A stretch of DNA of 64,000 nucleotides from Quercus robur (Eukaryota; Streptophyta; Magnoliopsida; Fagales; Fagaceae). The notes beneath the pieces were generated by a model that worked only from the letters and a program-made list of their open reading frames with translations, did not search any database and had not been told where the DNA came from. Positions 11,201 to 21,511 of this stretch are shown one piece after another; positions within the stretch are counted from its first letter, which is position 1; every line of letters starts with the position of its first letter. The stretch is from contig NC_065544.1 in the NCBI RefSeq assembly GCF_932294415.1, positions 38,000,310 to 38,064,309 on the forward strand. Reading direction: 5' to 3'. Both the position numbers and the translations under genes were made by a program.

Positions 11201-12418
11201 CAAAATTTAGTTGTAACCAGGGTATCATACACATAATGCCCGCCAATTTTTTCCTATCTTCTATCTGACTATTTGTATGTGGCATTGAGACAGATCCAAT
11301 TAGACATGAGATAAAAGATTGGGCAACCCGAACTCACATCATTGAAGGGATTGTTCAAGGGCTTCTTTACCTCCATCAGTACTCCAGGTTACAAATCATT
11401 CATAGAGATTTGAAGGCCAGCAACATCTTGCTGGATAAAGACATGAATCCTAAAATATCAGATTTTGGATTGGCAAGAATTTTTTGTGGGAATGGGTCAC
11501 AAGCAACCAATCGAATAGTGGGGACTTAGTAAGTATAATCTATAAGTATGCATGCTCTATAGCAAATATCAGTAATAAATACAAAGTGTTCACAATGAAA
11601 CTACTAACTAGTTTGTTTAACAATGAAATACAGTGGCTATATGTCCCCGGAATATGCCATGGAAGGCCTCTTCTCAATTAAATCTGATGTCTTTAGTTTT
11701 GGAGTATTATTGTTAGAGATCTTGAGTGGCAAGAAGAATACTGGTTTCTATCAGAGTGACTCTATCAATCTTATTGGATATGTGAGTAACGGACCCTCTT
11801 ACTTTTAAGTTAACAAAAGCTTAGAAAATGTGTTTGTGTTTGACCATTTGAGTCCATGTGTGTGAATTGTACCATCTCTTGACCTTTCAAAGGATTATAT
11901 TCTGAGTTAGTAATGTTGATTTAAAAGTTATATACCAATGTCAAATTAAGTTTCCTCTAAACTTATTTAGCTACTTTTTGGTATTTTACCAAAGATCATT
12001 TCTAATGCTCCTTTAATTTAGTTTGCTATTCTTCTTATTGTGATGTATACTATGCTAAGAGCATCATGAATTGCACTTACTTTTAATTTTGGTGCTAAAT
12101 TTTCTTTAGACGTGGGATTTGTGGAAAAGCAATAGGTCGTTGGAGTTGATGGATCCAATCCTCGAAGATACTCCTCCTGCGAATGTCCTTTTGAGTTACA
12201 TAAACATAGCACTACTTTGCGTCCAAGAAAATGCTGTTGATAGGCCTACCATATCAGATGTGATCTCGATGTTCAACAAGGAACCTGCACTTCTACCTTC
12301 ACCAAAAAAACCAGCGTTTTCATTTGGCAGAGGTATGGAGGATTTGGGTTCATCAAAGAGAAAGCTAGAAATTTGTTCTCTAAATGACATGACAGTCTCA
12401 ATTTTGGAAGCTCGGTGA
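5263..12418 (+). CDS. G-type lectin S-receptor-like Ser/Thr kinase
   Basis: Exons: 5263-6550, 6667-6798, 10421-10650, 10923-11133, 11294-11528, 11634-11781, 12110-12418. They sum to 2553 bp (850 residues), and all junctions are GT-AG and in frame. Order: signal peptide (1 to about 23), B-lectin domain ([16 protein letters not shown]), S-locus region ([20 protein letters not shown]), EGF-like cysteines, PAN domain ([11 protein letters not shown]), TM helix about 445-467, kinase. Kinase residues are intact: GEGGFG 541-546, Lys562, HRD 657-659, Asn664, DFG 677-679, SPEY. It should be a plasma-membrane receptor kinase; its ligand is unknown. The ectodomain and TM exon resemble At4g27290-type receptors. 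The kinase exons ([34 protein letters not shown], end MTVSILEAR) resemble the CES101/At4g03230 type. Intron 2 (3.6 kb) holds nested transposons. Frame and splice sites are seen; function is known from the family; chimerism is inferred. Confidence 0.88.
7112..7262. mobile_element. MITE with inverted arms and TA duplication
   Basis: Inverted arms of about 45 bp start GTGCTATTTTCACAA at the left and, read from the other side, GTGCTATTGACACAA at the right. Both arms run on to ACAATAAA...TGACAAGTTG. TA flanks both ends, as in Tc1/mariner-type MITEs. It lies inside the hAT element at 6938-9340. Confidence 0.6.
7733..9043 (-). mobile_element. Non-autonomous Helitron, copy B
   Basis: On the minus strand it begins TCAATATCAATATC...AAGAGACC and ends with a hairpin (CCACGC...GCGTAGG, at 7744-7759) followed 8 bases later by CTAG (7733-7736). 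A precedes and T follows. It is longer than copy A (2388-3340) because of internal tandem amplification: a unit of about 226 bp repeats at 8358 and 8584, followed by a roughly 92-bp partial repeat. The frame at 8349-8753 is only this repeat read through. Confidence 0.7.
10297..10490 (+). repeat. Three imperfect tandem repeats at exon 3 acceptor
   Basis: A unit (CATCTTCATGATCAAG...GATTTGAGAAACAG) is repeated with offsets of 59 and 80 bp; the third copy carries about 21 extra bases. The third copy forms the 5' part of kinase exon 3 ([16 protein letters not shown]). Copy 2 also reads [15 protein letters not shown], while copy 1 has a stop (DQVGEHSL then stop). The usable acceptor that keeps the frame is CACACAG at 10414-10420; other AG sites in the repeats lead to stops. 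Confidence 0.7.
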
Positions 12419-14428
12419 CAATTTAGACTTTGTTGATCATACCTCAATTGTTTATCATGTTACCTAGGCATGTTTTAAATAAACAATAATATTATTGAAC
12501 TTGAGAAAACAAAATTTACCATTAGTCATTGGCTTATTGCCATGTTGATGTCTATCAAGTCCTACATTAAAAGCTTCTTCAATCTGTTTCTCCTACTTTC
12601 ATTATATACCTCTTCTTCTTCTTCTTCTTCTTCTGTTTTTAGCATAACTGCATAATGATATTGATGGACTGATATCAAGGAGGGACTTAGGGCCACTTTT
12701 GAAAGCCTACACTCAAAAAAAGCCAAGGCCTAGGCAAATGCCCTGTTTTGGAATAAATATAATAGTAATAATAATTTAGCTTGAAAAACTTAGAAATCAT
12801 GATTAAGGTTTAAATAGTTATATTGACTATTGTGACAAATAATGTTATCCTTTTTTAAAGAGAATAAATTCAACCAAGTAGTTCATTGGTCAATGCAACT
12901 ATGTGGTTGAATTTGATTGAGAAACTAGTTATAGTAGCGTTTAAGAAATTGTATCTAAGTTTTTCCCAAAAGAGATATATTTAGGAGGAATTTAAACTAT
13001 TAGTTTTACTCCACACCTTGGAAGAGAAGAACAAACAGAAGCTGTTACCATCCACCTTGAGTGGTCTTGTTCCTGAAAAATATATCCATGTAATTAATTG
13101 AAACGGGCTACCATCCATAAATAGGCCTGGAAGACAGAATTAGCTTTAATTAGTTTGGCAACAATTGCTACTGCTTACAACTTTTTATCACACGATTAGT
13201 ATGATTAAAGTGAGACTGCAAAAGGCCTTGCTCCTGTAAAGAAATATCAAGTTCTCTATTGAGCACTAAAAGAAAAGGCTAGAGAAAATAAACAAATTTA
13301 AATGTTAATTCTTTTAGATTTATGAAAAACAAATCTGAATGGATGTTATTAGAGACAAACAGATAAGATTGATGTTAGTTTGTAAGGGCAAACCAACTTT
13401 TATATAATTAAAGAAAGATCTGTCATAGCAAGAAATAAATAAATAATTCATATTTTTTAAACTGATCACAAAAAAAAAAAAAAATTCATGTTAATGTTCC
13501 GAACCTGATTCTGAGTGTGTGGGAATGTGATTGTGAAAGTGGCTGGTTTAAGGTAGCCAGGATAGGTAAATAATAAATAATAATAATTATTTAAAAAAAA
13601 AAATGAGGTTAAGACTTAAGAGAGTCGCTTCTTTGGGCTCTGTGCCTGTGGCTAGGTTTGAGGTTCGGCCATCAACTTTTGATGTGGGTTGCTCGGTTCG
13701 ACTACTTTGGGTTTGTGGCATTCGCACTAGCACAATCATTTTGGCCCCCAAGGTTTTTTCCTCTCTAAGATCAAAGATTGTAGATTAACTGCATTGCACC
13801 TGATAAGAAAACCCACATTTTATTTTGATGGTCTATTTCTCTTTTTTTCTAGGATAAGATTTTATGCTCTTCTTTTATATGTGTGGGATTGTAACTCCGA
13901 GCCAGTGAGGTACCAAATGAAGATGATTAAAATTAGAGAATGTGATTTTCGCTTGGTACATGGTAACATAATTTTTTGTTTTGCTTTTTTTCTTTAAAAT
14001 GTATTCTTACTGGATTAGGAGTCCACATTTGTGAAATATACTATGCAATCCTATGAGCTTTTTTTTTTTTTTTTTTTCCTTTCTTTTAAGAAAAGATTAC
14101 TTATCAACACAAGCTGACACTATATAATAATTATTCAATTAGTGATGGGTTTATAGTTAAACTGTTAAAAAAATGTAGTTTGTATGAATTTATTTTTATG
14201 CCTCAATTATATAGTATATAAGAAATAATTGGACACATTATGAAATTGACACTATAATTATTAATTTATTTTAACTTATTTATATCTCTTTATTTTTATA
14301 TATAAAAAATGTGATTAATTAAATTGGCTAAAAAAATATTTTAAAAAAAAGAAAAAAAAAGTCTCAAATGAATTGTCGAGAACGTTAAAACGTTGGTAGT
14401 TTGCTCATTTAGATTTTGGATAAGACCA

Positions 14429-14484
<56 letters not shown>

Positions 14485-14624
14485 GGTAAAGACTTAAAGT
14501 TAATAGTAATAGGATAGAAGTAGAAGGTTAAAAAAAAAAAAAAAAAAGGGTTGTGGCTGAAGTCTACTAACGTGAAAAGGGGAGCAAAATCGTCCTGTGT
14601 AATAAAGCTCTGTTTTTTCTCTCA
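12419..14624. other. Intergenic sequence after the kinase gene
   Basis: This holds the kinase 3' flank, a (CTT)n run at about 12608-12632, A and T runs, and a (TAA)n microsatellite at about 14430-14484. Several open frames near 13600-14000 have no recognisable family and no coding support. A fragment near 12690-12735 (AAGGCCTAGGCAAATGCCC) looks like transposon debris. Confidence 0.5.
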
Positions 14625-16661
14625 TCTATATCTATATATTTCTAAAAGCTGAGTTTAGTATTTATTGTTGTTACACTCTAGTTGAGCCACATCAGCGTTT
14701 ATGTCATTATCTTTTTTCTTTCCAATTTTCCTATAATTGTTTTTAACATTTTTTTTTTTTAATATTTACACTACTCCAATCTTTCTCCCTTTCTTACCTT
14801 TTCATCTCCCTATTGCTTCTCCAACCTTTCTCTCTTTCGTACCTTTTCATCTCCCCACTACTCTCTAAAAGAATATTGTTCTTCCTCTTTCCTTTCATCT
14901 TCCTTTATTTTTTTTCTTTTCTTATTCACACCCTCTTACTATAAATTTGTCGATATCTCTTCCATTCTATGCATAGTTTTCCTTCACAATAAAAAGGTTG
15001 TCTCTCTCTCTCTCAAATTTTTGGTGGATTTTTTTTTTCTTGCATATCTACTTTAGGATGATAATTTTTTATATTCTTTAAAACTCTACTTTGAGTTAAT
15101 GCAATTTAGTTTTGTTTTTTAATTTTTTTTCTGTTCTCTTTAATTGTTAAATGTTATACTATTGCGTTATAAAGAATTAAATATAGCTGTGGGTACCCGA
15201 GGACCGAGGATGAATCTGAAGAGTTGTGGTGTGACTGTGAGGATGTCATAGCCCACGAACCCGAAGAGAAGAGATACCCGAGGAAAGGAAGGGACAAATC
15301 ACAGTGTACTAAGGAGTTCCATGTGGGAGTGAGATCCAAAGAGAAAGAGAGTCGATGGCTGAGGGAGAAGTTTCTAGTTTGGAGTAGCCTGTCTCCTCCA
15401 CATTAAATGCTGTACAATAGTTTTAGCAGCCGCATTGATTAGGAAGTGACCTGAACAGTGCAAGTCACAGCTAAGCAAGCACCTTCCACTACCTTCTTCA
15501 GATGTAGAAAAAGACAAGTGTCAGAAGGAAAAGCTGATTAGGTAAAGATGGATGGGTGAGATATGCCAGAGCAGAAGTATATAAGAAAAGGAGAGAGCAC
15601 TGGGAAGAGGGATCGAAAATAAAGAAAAGAAACAGAAGGAAGAACATGGAGAGAAGGGAGTGAATAGTATTACTTTTTACACAAACTTAGTCTCCTCAGG
15701 AGAACTTGTTGAGGGCCTAATATTCATTTGTTTCTAAATACAAACCTTATTTTTCCTTGTAGCTATCCTCAGGCAAAGCCCTCTGTTGTTGTTAGTTCCC
15801 TCCTCTTACAAATTTTATTGGTTTGGGCCAGGGTTGAAGGGCACAACCCATTACTCTAAGTGGGCTTAGGCTACGAATTTTCTGGTCCTTACGCATATAA
15901 AAATATAATATTATTCTATTACATAGTATGATTTGGATAATTTGGTATTTATTGTAAATTGATATTTCTTCTATTACATAGCATGATTTTTTATAGTGCA
16001 CAATTTAGATGTTAAACTAGGAGACTTTACTAATTTTTGTTTATTCTTTAATCCTTTGTGGTGGACAAAGTACACTTAATGGTTAAATTAGAAGTACACT
16101 ATAATACCATTTATTTATAGAAAAGTAAAGGTTAACCAAACGAAAATAATTGGACGGGCGACAAATTTTAGCTTTTGCAATTTTATTTTAATTATTATTA
16201 TTATTTTATAACAATGCATATATAGAAATTTAATTCTTAGATTTTGCTAATAATTGTTTATTTGATAATATGTTTTGGGTTGATGAAATTACAACAAATT
16301 TTATTCCTAATTGGTCCAATTAATCATTTTTAAGTTTTATTAGTTTGTTTAAAACTAAAAGAATAATTTCCAAATTTTATATTTTTTTTAATGATTCACA
16401 AAATGTTATAAAAAAAACTTTTATTAAAAAATGATATTTTCGTTAACTTACCTTTTGAATTTCTAAAAAAAAAAAAAATTGTATTGTTTTCATTTTGGTA
16501 CAACAAAATTTATATTTATGATTTATGATTATTCGTATAATAAATAAAAATATGATTACAAAATACATTACTCTTTATTAAATTAGTTTAAATTTAAAAA
16601 ATAATAATAATAAAACCACCATAAAATAATTATCACGCGTAACGCATTGGTTCATGGCTAG
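14625..16661 (+). mobile_element. Non-autonomous Helitron, copy C
   Basis: It begins TCTATATCTATATATTTCT, preceded by A, and ends ...GGTTCATGGCTAG, followed by T, with a short hairpin-like CACGCGTAACGC about 20 bases before the end. These are the TC start, CTRR end and A/T target expected of a Helitron. It carries no Rep/helicase. A 708-bp LTR-like block (15188-15895) sits inside it. The family differs from copies A and B. Confidence 0.6.
15188..15895 (+). mobile_element. LTR-like insertion inside Helitron C
   Basis: The block starts TGTGGGTACCCGAGG and ends GGTCCTTACGCA, with a TATA-type ATATAAG near 15578. It is GC-richer than the surrounding Helitron. The flanks (TATAGC before, TATAAA after) give only a weak TATA duplication, so the exact ends are uncertain. 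The open frames at 15154-15406 are not genes. Confidence 0.5.
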
Positions 16662-17515
16662 TTTTATCTTCAAATTAATGATATTGGTTTTTGGTAGGCC
16701 CAAGATAAAATACTTGGTCGCACCAATTTTCCATCATCTCATCTTTCCAACAAAACACTTACAAAAATAATTTTTTCTTCGTTATTCTCTCATATTTTTT
16801 CAATCATCCCTTATGTTTCATTTGTAGTTTTCTGTGTTTTTTAGTGTTTCATAGTATTAGAAAAAATGAGTCAAAAGAAAATTATATTTGATCAACATAA
16901 AAAGTATGACTTATTTTTATAGATTGTATTCCACTAATTTTTTTTGAAAAACAATTCTATCCTACATTACGCTAAATAAAGAAAGTTAAAAGATTGTTTT
17001 TAAACTCATTTAAGGTTACTACGAAATATAGAAAAATGAGATAATTTTATTAAAAAAAAATTAAATAATATATTTTATAGAAAACATTATTGCCTAAATA
17101 AACAGAGCTTTAAATCTTTCCAACCAAACTAAATACTAAAAAGAGGTCCCCACGTTTAACAAAAATCAGTTTTGAATTCAGGCTGCACGTGTTGGAAAAT
17201 AGAAAGTTCTGTTTGAGTAGAAGTCATTCAAGAATATCGTAGGCGTAACATCATCACAATTCACAATCACATATGACTAGAGTTTACAAACCCATTAAGT
17301 CCTCCAAGTCTTTGTTTCTAGAATCGTGATGAATGGACTAACAGAATATTTAAATTTAAGCCCTTCATCAGGCAATTCTTTTGTTTTGATTTGCAGCTGC
17401 TAACTGCTACTATTTTTGTTGTTCACTGCTGTAAGCAGCAGTTAACTACTTTTATAGTTCGGACTGAATAAGGTTCTTTCATTCAGCCGAAAAAAAATAA
17501 AAGAGGGGGTTGTTA
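16662..17515. other. Intergenic, upstream of kinase pseudogene
   Basis: AT-rich; no other gene or element is visible. The last 250 bp should correspond to the old promoter and 5' leader of the pseudogene at 17516, but I see no clear TATA box. Confidence 0.45.
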
Positions 17516-18792
17516 ATGGAGACACTTGCTCTTCACTCATTCTTTTATTGTCTCATTGCTTTCTCATCAACCATGTTGCAATTTTGCATTGCAGCTGACA
17601 CCATAAGTCCAGGGCAAACAGTTAGCGGTATCCAGACCCTAGTTTCCTCAGACCAAGTTTTTGAGCTAGGCTTCTTCTCCTCAGGCAACAACGAGAGCTG
17701 GTACTTGGGTATATGGTACAAGAAGACCCCGGGCGTACTTGTGTGGATAGCGAACCAGAACAGCCCAGTCACAGATCCTTCTGGAGTTTTCACCATCAGC
17801 AGCAATGGAACACTTGTTCTTCTGAACCAAAGCAACCACACTATCTGGTATTCAAATCCATCCAGGCCAGCACATATTCCAGTTGCTCAACTTTTAGGTT
17901 CTGGTAACCTTCTTATAGACAATGTAACTTCAACCTCCGAAAGCTATCTGTGGAAGAGCTCTGATTACCCAATAAACACGTGGTTACCAGGCATGCTGAT
18001 AGGAAAGGACATGAGCAATGGTTTAAACTGATTTTTGACATTTTGCAAAGACTCAGATATTGCATCTCCAGGAGACTACATACAAATTTGATTACAAGGG
18101 GCTGCCTCAAATATTTATAAAAAGGGGAACGATGAAAAAATTTCGCACTGGACCATAGAATGGAGTTCGATTCAGCGGTCTTCCTATGCCTATAAATCAA
18201 TTTTTCTTTCCCATATTAGCATCCCAAAATGACATGGTGGGATATATGTATGAACCTAAAAACAAGTTGGTTTCTACAAGGATAACACTGAGTGAGTCAG
18301 GCATCCTCCAACGCTTTGTATTGATAGAGGGAAGCACTGAATGGACTACCATGGATGCAGTACCGAATGACATGTGTGACAATTATGGGCAGTGTGGCGC
18401 TAATAGTGTTTGCAGAAGTTACAAAGAATCAACTTGCGAGTGTTTGGAATGTTTCAACCCCAAATCACCAGAAGAATGGAAACTACTCAATTCTTCAAGT
18501 GGATGTATAAGGAGAACCCCACAGGAATGACAGAGGAAAGATAGTTTCTTGAAGCTTGAGTGGGTGAAGTTGCCCGACTTGCTAGAGTTTTGGTTAAACA
18601 AGAGTATGAGCACCAAGGAATGCGAGGCAGAGTGCTTGAAGAACTGTTCATGTACAGCATATGCAAATTCAGATATTAATGGGGGAGGCAATGGCTGTTT
18701 TATCTGGTTTGGGAATTTGATAATTATTAGAGGGTATAACCAAGAAAATCCCGGGCAAGATCTCTATATACGACTGGCTGCTTCAGAACTAA
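17516..18792 (+). pseudogene. G-type lectin S-receptor-like kinase exon 1, broken
   Basis: From ATG 17516 the product starts with a signal peptide and a B-lectin domain (LGIWYKKTPGVLVWIANQN), then S-locus, EGF-like and PAN parts ([16 protein letters not shown]). This is a full exon 1 of the At4g27290-type group. Lesions: stop TGA at 18029-18031 (likely an Arg codon), a one-base insertion near 18083-18090, TAG at 18156-18158 (the Trp of the GPWNG motif), and TGA at 18528-18530 (likely a Cys). The GTAAGT donor at 18793 is preserved. I searched downstream to 21.5 kb for TM or kinase exons and found none, so the gene is truncated as well as inactivated. Confidence 0.85.
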
Positions 18793-18800
18793 GTAAGTGC

Positions 18801-19821
18801 ACTTTCTGCTTTCTAACACTCACTTCCAACATATTAGCATATGCAGTCTTCATCTACAAAGACCTTGGCCGGCATGGTGCAGAGGGTCTTATAATCTATA
18901 GCAGGATAGAGTTCAGTATAAGTTCTCAAGCCATAGTTTTATTTATGCTTGTATTAGCATTCTCAACTAACTTACAATAAAACCTGACCAGGGGAAGCAA
19001 AGATCTAATACTGTTACCCTAATGAACTAGGATTCAAGCAATATGAACAAATATCAAAATCAAAATTTGTCACCTTAATTATATAAAATGTTTTTTTACT
19101 AATTATACTAGTCTTGATCTTCTTCAAATTCATATGATGAATTACAAATGGTAATTTTTTTTTTTTTTCACTTTTACTATATAATGTAGTAGTAATTGGT
19201 TTAAGTGATTATACAAGTATCATATTTTCACCTATGTGCTATATTTTGACCATGTAAATATGTGCTAGATATTTTGGTGACAATGAAGGTGAAAATTCTT
19301 GATTCTTTCTCAAGATTCCATATATATATATATATATATAATTTTTTTTTCAAGTTCGGATAACGGAACCCTAGGGCATTTGTTATTAGACTATTTTAGG
19401 GAAATTTTTAGACTATTTTTATGAGAAATATAAAAAATTGTCAAAAAATTTAGTTACTTTTTTTTTTCCATAAAAAGTTTATAAAAATAGTTCATAAACC
19501 AATGTCAAAAGTATCCATAAATTTTTCTCTTTTTTCAAATAGTAATAATCATTTAAAGAGCATTGCTTGTGAAAGTGTTTGTGACTCACCTTATTGTTTT
19601 GCACACCCGATTCCTTGTAGTTTTACAAAACCTTAATGAGTCATGTTAATGGATGTCCTTCGGGCAATTATTAATAAAACATAATTTGAAAGTTTTGACG
19701 CTATTTTCATGGGAAATATAAAAAACTATCAATAACATTTATTTTTTTGTTATTCTTCCAATAAAATGTTTCTAAAAATAGTTCTTAAACTAATTCCCTT
19801 AACATTTCCCAACCTTGATTA
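18801..19821. other. Intergenic with direct repeats
   Basis: No kinase exon follows the pseudogene. Two related blocks in the same direction (about 19419-19500 and 19706-19795, sharing GAAATATAAAAAA and AAAAATAGTTC...AAAC) are remnants of one repeat family. A related sequence occurs near 56600-56730. An (AT)n run lies at about 19320-19340. Confidence 0.45.
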
Positions 19822-19826
19822 GTAGG

Positions 19827-20464
19827 TGTGGTGGTCCATTCCCAAATACTTTGGACTTTTGGGCCTGGACCCCCCAATTTGCTTGTACTCTAGGTTGGGG
19901 CTTATCCTACAATGAGAGGTCCAACAGAGTGATTGTTGGTGTCATTGCTGGAGTTCTAGTGTTACTTTGGCACCTAACTCCATGGTTTTTTACTCAACTA
20001 AGATGATTGCTAAGCAGCTGAGCCCCCTCCTTTAAATCTGAACAGGATTTCCCTTCTCCCCAACCTGTGTTTTTCCTTACTTCTCTCATGTCTCTCCCCA
20101 AAATTTTCAACCGCTTATTCATACTTCTCACCTCTTATTTATACCCTTCTTTCAATGGGGTAATCATGATGAAGAAATATTTGGCATGTTAGTGGGTCCC
20201 TCCTCATCGTATCACCTTTCAAAGAGGGGCGTACCTTCTGTTTTTGATATGACTTCCTGGTAACTTGTGCCAAATGCCGGGTCTAGATGCTCGGCAGGTG
20301 GATTCCACCAAGGCATTATCTCTTATTCCCGGCATACCTTGGAGACCTCCTCATCTGCCCGGCTAGCTCCACAGAGTTTGACTATATGGGCCTGAATTGA
20401 GCCGAGGTTATTCCAATGAATGGGCCTGCAGTTCAGGATTGGCCTGCTACTCTTGGTCCGTACA
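19827..20464 (+). mobile_element. Solo LTR with exact 5-bp target duplication
   Basis: The 638-bp block starts TGTGGTGGTCC and ends TTGGTCCGTACA. It is bounded by GTAGG at 19822-19826 and GTAGG at 20465-20469. TG...CA ends with an exact 5-bp duplication are diagnostic of LTR-retrotransposon insertion, and the lack of internal sequence makes it a solo LTR. TATTTATACCC near 20135 may be its TATA region. A hydrophobic frame at 19920-19980 lies inside it and is not a receptor TM exon. Confidence 0.8.
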
Positions 20465-20596
20465 GTAGGTATGTTGATAGTCAACCTTTTAAGAGTCTGC
20501 ATAGATGCCCTTTATGACTTTTGTTAACAAATGTCATAAGGGCATAGATTAAGGTGCAATTATTCCTCTATTAGATAATATTTTTGAATACAAATC

Positions 20597-20791
20597 TTCT
20601 ATACTATTTTTGTGTTCCTTTTTATGTTCCATCAATCACAACTTGTCTTTTATGTGTGTGTGTGTGTGTGTGTGAATTGTCAATTTTAAACTTTGGTTGT
20701 TTTATAAGAAAAGTCAAACAAATACATGACAAGTTGTAATTGGAGGAATATAAAATGGAACATAAAAAGTGGCATAGACTATAGAGGATTT
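20597..20791. mobile_element. Palindromic MITE with central GT repeat
   Basis: The left arm (TTTTATGTTCCATCAATCACAACTTGTC) is mirrored by the right arm (ACAAGTTGTAATTGGAGG...ATGGAACATAAAA). A (TG)n microsatellite at about 20654-20673 lies in the centre. The outer ends (CTATACTATTTTTGTG and CTATAGTCTATGCCAC inverted) are partly matched. Confidence 0.55.
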
Positions 20792-21511
20792 TGATTAATA
20801 TTTTTATAAATTTTCCTAAAATTAAAGTTAAACATTGCAAAAATATCTAATAAAAAAAAACACAACCACAATGAATTTATTCTTGCAAACTAATAAATTA
20901 TTGTGACACATGTATTTCCTTTTTCAGAATATGTGCATTACAGCTCAGCATTTGTTATTTTTTAACTTATGCTTTTAGGGCACCTATTGACAAGACCCAA
21001 ATTTTATTGTGAAAAGTTGTATTTTGACTTGTGTTATAATCGGCTGCCCAAGGGCCCGTTGGTATGTTGATAGTCAACCTTACAAGGGTTTGTGCATATA
21101 AATTCTTTAATGAAAAATTCTATTTTGTTTTAGTCCGCCACATGTATTTACATAGCGTAATTAATGGGTGAGTAAAGTTAGGAGGGATATTGCAAATTTT
21201 GCAAGCCAAGTCTTAAGAGAGTATGTTGTGTGTAGTATAACTTGTCTCACACTCCCTTAAAAGTTACTATGACTTTTGAGTGGAGTTATGATGTGTCTTT
21301 GTCTTGAAACCTCTTTCTCTCTCTCTCTCTTGTGTGTGTGTGTGTTTGTTTCTCAAAAAAAAAAGTCTAAAAGCAATACATTATTCAAAAATGAAAATAT
21401 AATAGTAATCCAATGAAAGCCTTAAAATAAGGACAAAGGATTTCAGTGGTGTAGTTAGAATTTTTGGTTTGGGCCCGAATTACCTCATCTACTTCATTAA
21501 TAACACTCTCC
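20792..21511. other. Intergenic sequence
   Basis: A 21-base string starting GGTATGTTGATAGTC occurs at 21061, identical to one at 20469 directly after the solo LTR, so a short host repeat lies on both sides of the MITE. CT/GT runs lie near 21313-21345. No gene is seen. Confidence 0.45.

Noticed and set aside
19815..20006. Hydrophobic frame that could be the TM exon of the kinase pseudogene
   Set aside because: It lies inside a solo LTR bounded by exact GTAGG duplications, and no phase-compatible splice sites or flanking kinase exons were found.
18793..21500. Searched for kinase exons (HRDLK, DFG, GEGGFG coding) after the pseudogene exon 1
   Set aside because: None found in any frame; only repeats and a solo LTR follow.
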